Shown in pieces: positions 25,914 to 34,687 of a stretch of 64,000 nucleotides of DNA (positions within the stretch are counted from its first letter, which is position 1; the number at the start of each line of letters is the position of its first letter). The stretch comes from Hymenobacter artigasi (GTDB lineage: Bacteria; Bacteroidota; Bacteroidia; Cytophagales; Hymenobacteraceae). The translations under genes and the position numbers were made by a program. Under the pieces are notes generated by a model. It ran no database searches and had not been told where the DNA came from. It saw nothing but the letters and a program-made list of their open reading frames with translations. Location of the stretch: contig NZ_JAAVTK010000012.1 in the NCBI RefSeq assembly GCF_012275535.1, forward strand, positions 7,350 through 71,349, read 5' to 3'.

Positions 25914-28900
25914 TCAACCTTGAACCAAAGCTTCGCGAATGCCACCCAACCCACTGTTGATATTCTCCAGCTGCGTGAGCACGCTTTGCAGCTGCCCGCC
26001 ACTACTGGTGCGCAGATTGCGGGTGAAAGTGGCCTTGATTTCGTTCCAGCGGGTGGTTTCGGCAGGTTGGAGCCAGCCCAGCAGCTCGCGCAGCTTGAGC
26101 AGGTTGGCCTCGGTGCCGCTGGTCAGGGTTTGGGCTTCGTTGTCGTAGTGGGTGGCGAGGAGGGTACGCACTTCTTCGTCGTTCATCACGGGGCGCACCT
26201 TTTCGGCCAGCTTGGCCATGTTGCGGTAGGAGCCCTGCAGCTTGAACGGCGGCTCGGTGCGGTACTCGTTGGCCTGGGCCGCCGAGCGGATGTACTCCTC
26301 GTTGACGCGGGCCACCACGTCGCGGATGCGCAGCAGCTTTTGCAGCACGGCTACGTACTCGTTGATTTCCTCGGGCGAGTGGTTGGCCTCGAAGGTGAGG
26401 CCGGTGCTGTCGCCCGTTTCGGCCAGGTGGATAAGCGGATAAACATCGGCCTGGCTTTTGGCGGCGAGGCGGCTGAGCACGGGGTTGGCCACCAGGGAGT
26501 TTTCGAGGTAGCTGAGCAGGAACGTGGCGGCCGTATCGCCGATGATGTCGCCGAGATTGTAGATGTCGGCCCGGTTGGCCAGCATGTCGGGGATGCGGAA
26601 CTGCTCGCCCGATTCGGTGTAGGGGTTGCCGGCCATTACCACGGCCACTTTGCGCCCGCGGAAGTCGTAGGTGCGGGCGCGGCCTTGGTACACGCCCTCA
26701 ATCTTGCGCTGAGCATCGCAGAGCGAGATAAATTTCTGCAGGAACTCGGGGTTGCAGTGCTGAATGTCGTCGAGGTAAATCATGACGTTGTCGCCCATCT
26801 CGAAGGCCAGGTTCAGCTTCAGCAGCTCCTCACGGGCGCCGGAGTTGGGCGCTTGAGCGGGGTCCACGCTGGTCACGGCGTGGCCGATGGCCGGGCCGTT
26901 GATTTTCATAAAAATCAGCCCCAGGCGGTTGGCCACGTACTCCATGAGCGTGGTTTTGCCGTAGCCGGGCGGCGACACCAGCAGCAGCAGGCCCATGAGG
27001 TCGGTGCGCTTGTCGGCCCCCGCCGTGCCGATTTGCTTGGCCAGGTTGGCTCCGATGAGCGGCAGATACACTTCGTCAATCAGCTTGTTGCGCACAAAGG
27101 AGGAGAGCACGCGCGGCCGGAACTCACTCAGGCGCAACTCTTCGCTGAAACGGGCCAGCAGCTCCTTTTTCAACGTGCCGAAGGCTTCGAACAGCGGCAC
27201 CACCGTGCGGGTGTAGTGGTGCAGCCGGCGCCGGAACTCCGGGAAATTCAGCTGGTAGCTCCGCTCGTGCAGGCGGGCGTGGGTGCCCTGCAGGCCGGCA
27301 AGTGTTTCGCGCACCGGCGTGCGGATAATGCGGGCGGGGTCGAAAGAATTAGTCAGCAGGAGCACCGCAACCTCGTTGACCCCATCCCCCGGCCCCTTCC
27401 CCTCTGGGGGAAGGGGAGCCACGGCGGCGCTGTTTTCGCTCAACTTACTTTTTTCGCTTGCGTTTTCAATCGTCAGGCTCCCCTTCTCCCGGAGGGGAAG
27501 GGGCCGGGGGATGGGGTGAACAGGCTGCGCCGCCCGCACCCACTGCCGCACCAGCTGAAACTGCGCGGCCGGCTGGTCGGCCAGCGCCGCTACCGAAGCC
27601 TCATATTGTGCGGTAGCATTCCGGTCCTTCAACGCCTGCTGAAACTGCCGATACAGGTCGGCGGCTTCACTGGAAATGATGAACGTCTCGCCCCGGGTCA
27701 GCTCGTGGAACAGATACTCGCCCGCCTCGGCAACCTCCTGAACGGCGAACAGCCCGGTGCCGGCCGCGAATTCGGCTACGGCCAGCTGCAGCTCGGCCTT
27801 CAGCCCATCAAACTCGCGCGAGTCGGGGAACACCTGCAGCAGCGTGCCGATGCCCTGCAGTTGGTGCTGCCAGGCGGATTTCTTCTTGCGGCCGGTGAAG
27901 CCGTGCCAGTAGAGCGCGGCGGCGGCGCGCGTATCGGTGGGGTAGCGCAGCAGGTCGGCGGTGCGGCTCAGGCGGACCAGGGCTTCTAGCAGCAGGGCCG
28001 CGTCGTAGTCATGCACGCCTTTGAGGTAGCCTTCGGCGTAGCGCGGGGCCATGAACTGCTGCACGTGCGTGGTCAGCTCGGCCAGGGTAAGGTGCGAGAG
28101 TTCGGCCAGTGAAAGGACGGCGGGTGCGCCGTCGTGGGCCGGGGTGGGGTGCTGGGCGGCTTCCAGCACCAGCCAGGCCAGGTATTCGGCGCGGTACACG
28201 TCGGCGTTTTCCGAGGCGGCCGTTTGGTCCCACACGGCGCGGGCGGCCAGCACAGCAGGGTCGGTTATTTTCTGGAAGAAATTGGTGCCCGTGAGGTGAT
28301 AGTGCAGGTCGCCGTCGCGTAGCACCACGGTCAGCTCCAGCGGCTGGGTGTTCACGGTGAAGGCGTAGGGGCCAAATTTGAGAGCCTGGCCGCCGTCGGT
28401 AAACAGCTCGGCGCGGTCTTTTAGCTGGCGCACGGCCTCTTCCTTCACCGTTTTGAGGCGGCTCTGGATGTCGTCGGCCTTCACCGGGTCGCCGAGGTGG
28501 AGGAGGTCCTGCACGGTCTGGCGCACCTTTTCCACCATCAGGTCAGAAACGAAGTAGCCATTTATTTCGGCTACCGTAGCGAAGCGGCCCAGGCGGTTCT
28601 GCACCGCTTTCAGGATGCGCTCGGCCGACTGCAGCAAGGCCGAGGCGCGCTGGTTGCGGGCAGCTACCAGACTCACCTTGCGCGACTCGAACGCCTCCGA
28701 TACTTCCTCGCGCTTGCCCGCCAGCTGGCTTAGGAACTGGTCAAATTCGGGGAATTTGCCTTCTAGCTCTTCCAGCTGCACCAGGAGCTTGGTGCTGTAT
28801 TCGTCGCACTTGGCCGGCACGTCGCACAGGTCCAGGTAGTTCACCAGCGCCTGGTCGAGCAGCTTTATCTGGGCCGTAAATTCGGCCTGGGCCTCGGTGC

Positions 28901-31010
28901 CGGCCAGGGCCTGCCGTCGCCGCTTCAGCGCCGCCCGAATCTGGTTAAAGCTGGCGTAAATCGTCGATATGTTGTCGATGATGCGCGTGGTCTGCGTGGG
29001 GTCGGCCATGGGCAGGCTGCTCACCACCTCAATCAGCAGCTCCAACTCGCCCGATACGCCATTGACCTGCTTATCCAGCTCGTTGGCCCCGGCCACCTTC
29101 TGCACCTGCTCAATGGCCTCGGCAATGGCCTGCACGCGGGCGGCGTAGGGTTGCAGCGCGTCGTCTTTCAACAGAAAGTCCACGGTCTGACCGGCCACGT
29201 CCCTGCTGGTTTGCTCCAGGTCGGCGGCGGCTTTTTCCACGGTGGACAGCTCTACGTAGCGCAGCTCTTTCAGCGAAATCACCTCGCCGCGTATGGCACG
29301 CAGCTCGGCCAGCAGCTGCACGTACTCGTTGACGTCGGTGGCCGTGGTGCGCCGGATGCGCCCGGTCAGCTCGTCGGCCCGGGCCAGCACGCGCTGGGTT
29401 TCCGCGCCTGTGCTTTTGCGAATGCTCAGCACCTTGTCGAATTCCTCCACGGCCGCATTGGCCGCCTGCCGAATGTCGCGTAGCGGCTCGGCCAGGGCCT
29501 GGGCGGCCGGTTCGCGCAGCCAGTGGTAGGTATCGGTGAGGGTGCCCGTGAGGCGAATCAAATCGAGGTAGAGGCCGGCGTAGCTGTCGTCCTTGCCCAG
29601 CAGCGTCAGCACTTCCTGGGCCTCCGACATGGCCCGCACAATCTCCTTGTTACCTAATTTGTAGAGGTAGGAATCGGAGGTAACCGGCAGCTCAAAATTG
29701 GGGGCCACGTAGGGCGTCTGCCAGATTTGCACGGCGTGGTGCTTCTTGGGCTCGTCGTCCTTGCGGAAGTAGCACAGCTCGCCGTTCTCAAACAGTGCGT
29801 AGCCGTGGCAGCTGATGGGGTTATCAACCCGCTGGGCGATAATATTATACGAAAGCAGCAGGTAGGCGCCCTGCTCTTTGTGGTAGAAAACGTACAAAAA
29901 ATCCTCGCCGTTGGGCGACACAATCCGCTTCTCAAACAGCATGTCGCGCAGCCCTTTTTCAAACAGCTTGCCCTCGCCGGTTTGCAGGTAAAACCCGTGC
30001 GGAAATATCAGGCCTTGGTTATCGGGCAGCAGCACGCACGCTTCGGCCAGCGCATCGAGGCGCTGGGCAGTTTGCAGCTTGGCGTTGTAGATAAAATAGC
30101 GGTAGTCCTGCTCCTGATAGGGCCGGATTTTCAGCAGAATGATATTGCCCACCACGGCATAGTAAATCTCTGAGTCGTCGAGCGTCTGGTCTTTATCCGC
30201 TACCGGCTCGAAGTAGATGCCGCGGCCCGTCGCCGTGTTATCCTCAATCTTGATGGTGAGGTCGCCGTGAATGGTTTCCACGAAAACCCTGTCCTCGATG
30301 CTGATGTGCGGGTGTTTGCCGGCCCGCTGCATATCGCGCGTTGTGCGTTTCCAGGCAAACTCATGCTGGGGCGGAAACCCGTACTCGTGGTCGCTGCGGT
30401 TGTCGATGTACGTGAGTGTCTCGCCCTGCAGCAGCCACTTAAACGTCTTGATATCGTTCGCGCTTTTGCCCACCCGGAACACCATAAACAAATGGCTGCC
30501 GAGCACCGCAAATTTTATGAATTGCGTGTTCTTATAATACTTGTAAAGGTTGCGGAATTCCTCGGCGAACTGCGCGTTGGAAATCAGCTCCAGCGGTAGC
30601 GGATGAAACTCGTGACTGGCATAGGAATACGCCCCGAAAACGTCCGACAATTCCACCTCGGTTTTCAGGCCGATAAGGACGTTGTAGCCGAACAGGAATT
30701 TGCTGCCTATCGGCACCATGTCCCACGGCACGCAATTATGCTCCGTGTTGACGCGGCCAGTACCAATCAGCTTGGTGTCGATGGCCCCGAACACGGTTTT
30801 ACGCTCGGCGTTGAGCTTGTCGAGGCGGTACTTTAGGTCTGCGCCGCTTTTTTGCAGGCGGTTGCGCAGGATTTCGTAGGTGCCGCCTTCTAGTTTGACC
30901 CCGGGCCCGGTGACCCCATCCCCCGGCCCCTTCCCCTCCGGGGGAAGGGGAGCCACGGCGGCGCTATCGAGTGGTTTTTTGGAAGTGGTAGTAGTGTTAT
31001 CGGAGCTCAT
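25914..31010 (-). CDS. Giant AAA+ ATPase ('DNA repair ATPase' type) with in-frame palindromic repeats
   Basis: A 1698-residue protein. The C-terminal third carries an AAA+ module with Walker A SPPGYGKTTLM (about residue 1348), Walker B VMIYLDDIQH (about 1410) and sensor-like VVMAGNPYTESG. The N-terminal third is strand-rich with many aromatic residues, and the middle is long coiled coil. Databases call such proteins DNA repair ATPases, but the operon context (PspA, flotillin) points to a membrane-stress chaperone role; that is inference. Two segments derive from GC-rich palindromic repeats: residues about 17-33 and about 1164-1210 (APLPPEGKGPGDGV and relatives), read in frame. The start ATG overlaps the end of the DUF559 gene by 14 bp, implying translational coupling. 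Confidence 0.9.
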   Translation of the reverse strand: MSSDNTTTTSKKPLDSAAVAPLPPEGKGPGDGVTGPGVKLEGGTYEILRNRLQKSGADLKYRLDKLNAERKTVFGAIDTKLIGTGRVNTEHNCVPWDMVPIGSKFLFGYNVLIGLKTEVELSDVFGAYSYASHEFHPLPLELISNAQFAEEFRNLYKYYKNTQFIKFAVLGSHLFMVFRVGKSANDIKTFKWLLQGETLTYIDNRSDHEYGFPPQHEFAWKRTTRDMQRAGKHPHISIEDRVFVETIHGDLTIKIEDNTATGRGIYFEPVADKDQTLDDSEIYYAVVGNIILLKIRPYQEQDYRYFIYNAKLQTAQRLDALAEACVLLPDNQGLIFPHGFYLQTGEGKLFEKGLRDMLFEKRIVSPNGEDFLYVFYHKEQGAYLLLSYNIIAQRVDNPISCHGYALFENGELCYFRKDDEPKKHHAVQIWQTPYVAPNFELPVTSDSYLYKLGNKEIVRAMSEAQEVLTLLGKDDSYAGLYLDLIRLTGTLTDTYHWLREPAAQALAEPLRDIRQAANAAVEEFDKVLSIRKSTGAETQRVLARADELTGRIRRTTATDVNEYVQLLAELRAIRGEVISLKELRYVELSTVEKAAADLEQTSRDVAGQTVDFLLKDDALQPYAARVQAIAEAIEQVQKVAGANELDKQVNGVSGELELLIEVVSSLPMADPTQTTRIIDNISTIYASFNQIRAALKRRRQALAGTEAQAEFTAQIKLLDQALVNYLDLCDVPAKCDEYSTKLLVQLEELEGKFPEFDQFLSQLAGKREEVSEAFESRKVSLVAARNQRASALLQSAERILKAVQNRLGRFATVAEINGYFVSDLMVEKVRQTVQDLLHLGDPVKADDIQSRLKTVKEEAVRQLKDRAELFTDGGQALKFGPYAFTVNTQPLELTVVLRDGDLHYHLTGTNFFQKITDPAVLAARAVWDQTAASENADVYRAEYLAWLVLEAAQHPTPAHDGAPAVLSLAELSHLTLAELTTHVQQFMAPRYAEGYLKGVHDYDAALLLEALVRLSRTADLLRYPTDTRAAAALYWHGFTGRKKKSAWQHQLQGIGTLLQVFPDSREFDGLKAELQLAVAEFAAGTGLFAVQEVAEAGEYLFHELTRGETFIISSEAADLYRQFQQALKDRNATAQYEASVAALADQPAAQFQLVRQWVRAAQPVHPIPRPLPLREKGSLTIENASEKSKLSENSAAVAPLPPEGKGPGDGVNEVAVLLLTNSFDPARIIRTPVRETLAGLQGTHARLHERSYQLNFPEFRRRLHHYTRTVVPLFEAFGTLKKELLARFSEELRLSEFRPRVLSSFVRNKLIDEVYLPLIGANLAKQIGTAGADKRTDLMGLLLLVSPPGYGKTTLMEYVANRLGLIFMKINGPAIGHAVTSVDPAQAPNSGAREELLKLNLAFEMGDNVMIYLDDIQHCNPEFLQKFISLCDAQRKIEGVYQGRARTYDFRGRKVAVVMAGNPYTESGEQFRIPDMLANRADIYNLGDIIGDTAATFLLSYLENSLVANPVLSRLAAKSQADVYPLIHLAETGDSTGLTFEANHSPEEINEYVAVLQKLLRIRDVVARVNEEYIRSAAQANEYRTEPPFKLQGSYRNMAKLAEKVRPVMNDEEVRTLLATHYDNEAQTLTSGTEANLLKLRELLGWLQPAETTRWNEIKATFTRNLRTSSGGQLQSVLTQLENINSGLGGIREALVQG
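27379..27517. repeat. Inverted pair of GC-rich palindromic repeats inside the ATPase gene
   Basis: Two copies of a roughly 42-bp element in opposite orientation (27379-27420 and 27476-27517) flank a 55-bp AT-richer spacer. Each contains a hairpin of the form CCCCTTCCCC-N4-GGGGAAGGGG or a one-base variant. The layout, two REP-type units facing each other, is that of a REPIN. It is translated as part of the ATPase without breaking the frame. Confidence 0.85.
30913..30954. repeat. GC-rich palindromic repeat near the ATPase N-terminus
   Basis: A 42-bp copy of the same element with the perfect hairpin CCCCTTCCCC-TCCG-GGGGAAGGGG. It is followed by ACGGCGGCGCT, the same 11 bp that follow the copy at 27379-27420, so the real unit is longer than the hairpin. 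It encodes APLPPEGKGPGDGV in the ATPase. Confidence 0.85.
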
Positions 31011-31485
31011 AATTGGGGTAGAGCGCGGTTAGATGCTCAGAAATAGTCTCTAACACTTTTGACGTGTTGTGCACGACTTCTTCGTTGGTGAAGCGCAGGA
31101 CCAGGAAGCCGTCTTCCTGTAGTTCGTGGGTGCGGCCGCCGTCGTATTCGGCCTGGCTCTCGTCGCCGTGGATGCTGCCGTCGACTTCGATGATGAGCCA
31201 CGCGGCCAGGCACACAAAATCGACAATAAATGAGCCGATGGCGTGCTGGCGGCGAAACGGCGCGCCCAGCTTATTGCCGCGCAGCGCCTGCCAGAGGTGG
31301 TTTTCGGCCGGCGTGGGGTTCTTGCGGTTGTGCCGGGCGTAGTCCTTTAGCGAAGTCATCCAGCGCTTGGCATCGGTGGTATACATGCCGAAGAGGTGGG
31401 GCGAGTTCACCCCATCCCCCGGCCCCTTCCCCTCTCGGGGAAGGGGAGCCTGACGACTCTTTTTTGGATTTTCGTCGGGGTTCAT
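30997..31485 (-). CDS. DUF559 (Vsr-like) endonuclease-domain protein
   Basis: A 162-residue protein. The core (NRKNPTPAENHLWQALRG, FRRQHAIGSFIVDFVCL, LIIEVDGSIHG, GFLVLRFTNEEV) is the DUF559 domain, related to the Vsr mismatch endonuclease and the PD-(D/E)xK fold; the candidate active-site residues are the Asp of FIVDF and the Glu and Asp of IIEVDG. Residues about 12-25 (APLPREGKGPGDGV) come from the palindromic repeat at 31409-31450. The gene sits between flotillin and the ATPase, is flanked by repeat copies, and its stop overlaps the ATPase start. It looks like a later insertion into an older operon. Confidence 0.9.
   Translation of the reverse strand: MNPDENPKKSRQAPLPREGKGPGDGVNSPHLFGMYTTDAKRWMTSLKDYARHNRKNPTPAENHLWQALRGNKLGAPFRRQHAIGSFIVDFVCLAAWLIIEVDGSIHGDESQAEYDGGRTHELQEDGFLVLRFTNEEVVHNTSKVLETISEHLTALYPNYELR
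31409..31450. repeat. GC-rich palindromic repeat inside the DUF559 gene
   Basis: A 42-bp copy in the same orientation as that at 30913. It is followed by TGACGA, the flank also seen next to the copy at 27476-27517, so copies exist with two kinds of flank. Confidence 0.85.
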
Positions 31486-31545
31486 ATTCCTGTTAACTGT
31501 GCTTGGCTATAGTGGAGGCAAGTGCTAGTCCGTCCGCGCCTCCAT

Positions 31546-31606
31546 GGCCCCCCTTCCCCCGGAGGATTCCGCGCATCAAGCGGCGAGGGGGCCGGGGGAT
31601 GGGGTC
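31546..31606. repeat. Longer variant of the palindromic repeat after the flotillin gene
   Basis: Inverted relative to the copies at 30913 and 31409. It keeps CCCCTTCCCCCGGAG and GGGGGCCGGGGGATGGGGT but carries a GATTCCGCGCATCAAGCGG insert in place of the tight loop. It lies between the DUF559 start and the flotillin stop. Confidence 0.75.
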
Positions 31607-31620
31607 ACCGGGGGATGGCC

Positions 31621-33792
31621 TTACAGCTGCAACGTCTTCACCGGCTTATCCCCAATGCCCAGCGCCGCCGCCGTGCTTGTGAGCTGCGCAATGGTGCCGC
31701 GCGTAGCGTCGTCCCCCGCCTTGTTCATCATTTGCAGCAGCAGGGCCGAGATGCTCAGGTTCTTCATATCGTCGGAGCTCAGCCCGAACTGGTCCACAAA
31801 CCGGCGCAGGTTGGTTTTGAAGTCCCCGCCGCCATTGCCTTCGTGGCCAAAAAAGGCGTCTTTCACCGTGCCCAGCACTTCGGAATTGTGCACCGCCCGG
31901 TCCAGCATCTTGCCCTTGGTGATGGAGCCGATAATCTGGTCGAAGAACATGGTTTCGCCGCCCACAATGTCGATTTTGGCCGACTTGAGGGCCTCAGAAA
32001 TAACGCCGGCCTGGGCGCTGGCAATGTCTTTCTGAATATTGATTTGGGCCAGCTCCACGGCCTTGTCCTTGTCGAGGCGCAGCTTGAATTCTTCGTGGTC
32101 TTTGCCCACCCCGTCGAGCTTTTTCATGGCGTCGGCCTTGGCTTCGATGCCTTTGGCTTCCACGGCGAAGCGCTGCTCGTTCACCGTCACTTCGGCCAGG
32201 CCCTTTTTCTGGTCGGCATCAGCTTTGGCTTCGATGACGCTGGCTTCGGCCAGGCCTTTTTCGCGGCTCACTTTTGCTGCCACCACGCCGAGCTTCTCGT
32301 CGGCTTCGGCCTGGGCTGTGGCACGCACCTGGATGGACTGCGCTTCGGCGGTGGCCGTGAGCTGTAGCACGTTTGCTTCCGACTCGCCCTCTTTCTGGCG
32401 GGCGGCGGCTTTGGCCTGCATTACCTGGGCTTCGGCCAGGCCCACGGCGCTGGCTTTGCTGGCGTCGGCCTCGGCCATGATGCGGATGGCCTGCGAGCGG
32501 TGCTCAGCCGATGCCTTCTCCGCCTCGGCATCAATCAGCGACTGCTTGGCGCGGAATTCGGCCCCCTGCTTCTCCATGTCGGCGTTGCCCACGAAGGTGA
32601 TGGTAGCCTGCTCCGTTTCCTGCTTGGCCCGGGTGATGGCCACCAGCTTATCGCGGTCGGCCAGGGCCTGGGCGCGGGTGTCCTTGATGCGCTCTTCCTC
32701 GATAACCGTGGCTTTTTCCACCGTTATCCGCTCGCGGATGATGCCCTGAATGTTCTTGCGCTCCTCTTCCAGTGCCTTTTCCTTTTCAATCTGGGCCAGG
32801 GCCACGATGCGCTCCCGCTCGTTCACTTCCAGGGCGCGGGCCTGCTCCACGCGCTCGGTCTCGATGGCGTCGGTGCGCTGCTTGTTGCGCTCGGCTACTA
32901 TAATTTGGCGGTCGCGGTTCTGCTCCGAAACCTTGATTTCCTCATCGGCCGAGATGCGGGCCTTCTCGCCTTTCTGGCGTTCTTCCTGGCGCACCTTCTC
33001 GGTTTCGGAAGCCTCGCGGGCCTTGATGTTGGCAATTTCGCGGTACTGCTTTTCTTGGGTTTCGGCCAGCTGCTTTTCGAGCTGCAGAATGGTTTCCTGC
33101 GCCTCCACGTCCTGCTTCTTGATGGTTTTCTGCTGGTCGCGCTGCAGCTGGTTGGCCTGGATTTTTTGCTCCGACGTCAGGGCAATGATTTTCTTGATGC
33201 CTTCCGCATCTAGGATATTGTCCTGGTTAAGGGCGTGCAGCGGGGTTTGCTCCAGGTAATCGATGGCGCAGTCGTCGAGCACGTAGCCGTTCAAATCCGT
33301 ACCGATAATGCGCAGGATTTCCTGCTTGAACTGCTCGCGGGAGTTGTAGAGCTCGATAAAATCGAAGTGCTTGCCCACCGTTTTCAGGGCTTCCGAAAAC
33401 TTGGCGTCGAACAAGCCTTCCAGCGCCACGGGGTCGGAGGCGCGGTGCGCCCCGATGCTCTGGGCTACGTTCACCACATCCTCGTGGGTCTTGTTCACCC
33501 GAATGAAGAAGTTGACTTTCACGTCGGCGCGCATGTTGTCCTTGCACACCAGTCCTTCGGCCCCGGCCCGGGCAATAACGATGGTTTTCAGCTTGATGTC
33601 CATCACCTCCATAATGTGGAGGATGGGCACCACGATGATGCCGGAAAACGATACTTTGGCGTCGCCCATGCCCGTGCGCAACAGGGCTTCCCCCTGCACG
33701 GCTTTTTTATACATTTTGGCAACAACCGCCAGGAATCCAAGCAGAAACAAGCCGACGATAATCAGGACGGCCCAGGAAAGAGAAGCTAACAT
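31621..33792 (-). CDS. Flotillin family protein (YqiK-like)
   Basis: A 723-residue membrane scaffold protein. One N-terminal helix (LSWAVLIIVGLFLLGFLAVVA), an SPFH/Band 7 domain (about residues 30-230, KVNFFIRVNKTHEDVVNVAQ), then a very long Ala/Glu-rich coiled coil (about 240-600, with VEKATVIEEERIKDTRAQALAD) and a C-terminal flotillin tail (DIVGGETMFFDQIIGSI). Flotillins form detergent-resistant membrane assemblies and in bacteria are often encoded with NfeD/YqiJ-type OB-fold partners, as here with the upstream gene. In this operon it probably works with PspA at the inner membrane. Confidence 0.95.
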   Translation of the reverse strand: MLASLSWAVLIIVGLFLLGFLAVVAKMYKKAVQGEALLRTGMGDAKVSFSGIIVVPILHIMEVMDIKLKTIVIARAGAEGLVCKDNMRADVKVNFFIRVNKTHEDVVNVAQSIGAHRASDPVALEGLFDAKFSEALKTVGKHFDFIELYNSREQFKQEILRIIGTDLNGYVLDDCAIDYLEQTPLHALNQDNILDAEGIKKIIALTSEQKIQANQLQRDQQKTIKKQDVEAQETILQLEKQLAETQEKQYREIANIKAREASETEKVRQEERQKGEKARISADEEIKVSEQNRDRQIIVAERNKQRTDAIETERVEQARALEVNERERIVALAQIEKEKALEEERKNIQGIIRERITVEKATVIEEERIKDTRAQALADRDKLVAITRAKQETEQATITFVGNADMEKQGAEFRAKQSLIDAEAEKASAEHRSQAIRIMAEADASKASAVGLAEAQVMQAKAAARQKEGESEANVLQLTATAEAQSIQVRATAQAEADEKLGVVAAKVSREKGLAEASVIEAKADADQKKGLAEVTVNEQRFAVEAKGIEAKADAMKKLDGVGKDHEEFKLRLDKDKAVELAQINIQKDIASAQAGVISEALKSAKIDIVGGETMFFDQIIGSITKGKMLDRAVHNSEVLGTVKDAFFGHEGNGGGDFKTNLRRFVDQFGLSSDDMKNLSISALLLQMMNKAGDDATRGTIAQLTSTAAALGIGDKPVKTLQL

Positions 33793-33830
33793 GCGAGTAG
33801 GGTTGTGGAAATAGGAGTGGTTGTGGTTTT

Positions 33831-33977
33831 ACCCCACCCCCGGCCCCTCCCCTCCGGGGGAGGGGAGCCAGACGTATCGGAGGGGTGTTAATAGTATTCT
33901 GACAAAGGAAACAGGGCCTTCTTAGTAAGTCGGCTGGCTCCCCTTCCCCCGGAGGGGAAGGGGCCGGGGGATGGGGT
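33831..33977. repeat. Inverted pair of palindromic repeats between flotillin and YqiJ-like genes
   Basis: A shorter variant (33831-33869, stem CCCCTCCCC) and a full copy (33936-33977) face each other around a 66-bp spacer, again REPIN-like. The stop codon of the YqiJ-like gene is formed at the edge of the second copy. Being transcribed, the pair could fold into a large hairpin between the two cistrons. Confidence 0.8.
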
Positions 33978-34618
33978 CACGTAGCAAAGGGCTCAATCAG
34001 GTAGCAGCGGTTTTGCGGGTCAAAGTCGATGACCAATGCTGTTTCGCCCCTGGCCAACGGTGTGCTGAGGCTGCGCACATTGAGCATGAGCGGCGCGCCA
34101 TCGGTCTGCACCGCGGCCTGGCCGAGCTTATCGGCCGTGGCGGGCAGCAGCACCGTGCACACTTTGCCCACCACCACCGCGCCGCTGTCGTGGTCTTTTT
34201 CGAGGGCCGAAAACAGCTTCACGAACGGCAGCGTCAGGAATTTGGCCACGAAGAGGCTGCCAATGAACAAGGGCAGCAGAAAGGCCAGCCCCAGCAGCAG
34301 CGAGGTATTACCGGTGTAGTAGTTAGCCAGAATGCTGCCTGCCCAGAGCGGCAAAAACACGAAGCTGAGGAAAATCATCAGCGGAATGCGGCCCAGGTTG
34401 AAGAAGGCTAGGGCACCGTTGAGCCAGCCGGTACCCATGCCTTCGTGAGACCCGTCGCTGTCGAAGTGCAGGTGGCCGTGGTCGCCAATGCTCAGGTCCA
34501 CGGTCTTCATATCCAGCAGGCCCAGCAGCACCGTGAGCCAGTACAGCAGCACAAATACCAGCAAGCCCGTGGGCACCAGATTGGGCGGCGAAACGGCCGC
34601 TTGTAAAAGTTCGGTCAT
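33977..34618 (-). CDS. YqiJ-like membrane protein with C-terminal OB-fold
   Basis: About 213 residues. Three membrane segments (TGLLVFVLLYWLTVLLGLL, IPLMIFLSFVFLPLWAGSIL and LLGLAFLLPLFIGSLFVAKF) are followed by a strand-rich domain (GAVVVGKVCTVLLPATADKL through ETALVIDFDPQNRCYLIEPF) that fits the OB-fold of YqiJ/NfeD-type flotillin partners. Starts at 34624 and 34618 are both possible. It is directly upstream of flotillin, as in E. coli yqiJ-yqiK. The stop codon borders a palindromic repeat. Confidence 0.85.
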   Translation of the reverse strand: MTELLQAAVSPPNLVPTGLLVFVLLYWLTVLLGLLDMKTVDLSIGDHGHLHFDSDGSHEGMGTGWLNGALAFFNLGRIPLMIFLSFVFLPLWAGSILANYYTGNTSLLLGLAFLLPLFIGSLFVAKFLTLPFVKLFSALEKDHDSGAVVVGKVCTVLLPATADKLGQAAVQTDGAPLMLNVRSLSTPLARGETALVIDFDPQNRCYLIEPFAT

Positions 34619-34687
34619 AGGCATTGGTAGGGCAGCTTAAAGGTAGGCGTATTGCGCTGATTCCAACGCCCACCCACCTGGTTTTGA

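Noticed and set aside
27361..27520. Inverted GC-rich repeats read as a small CRISPR-like array
   Set aside because: Copies are inverted, not direct, spacers are few and unequal, and no cas gene is present; REPIN-type repeats fit better.
25653..27989. Long plus-strand open frame of 778 codons
   Set aside because: It is antisense to the AAA+ ATPase, has His/Gly/Arg-rich shadow composition and no recognisable domain; long antisense frames are expected at this GC content.
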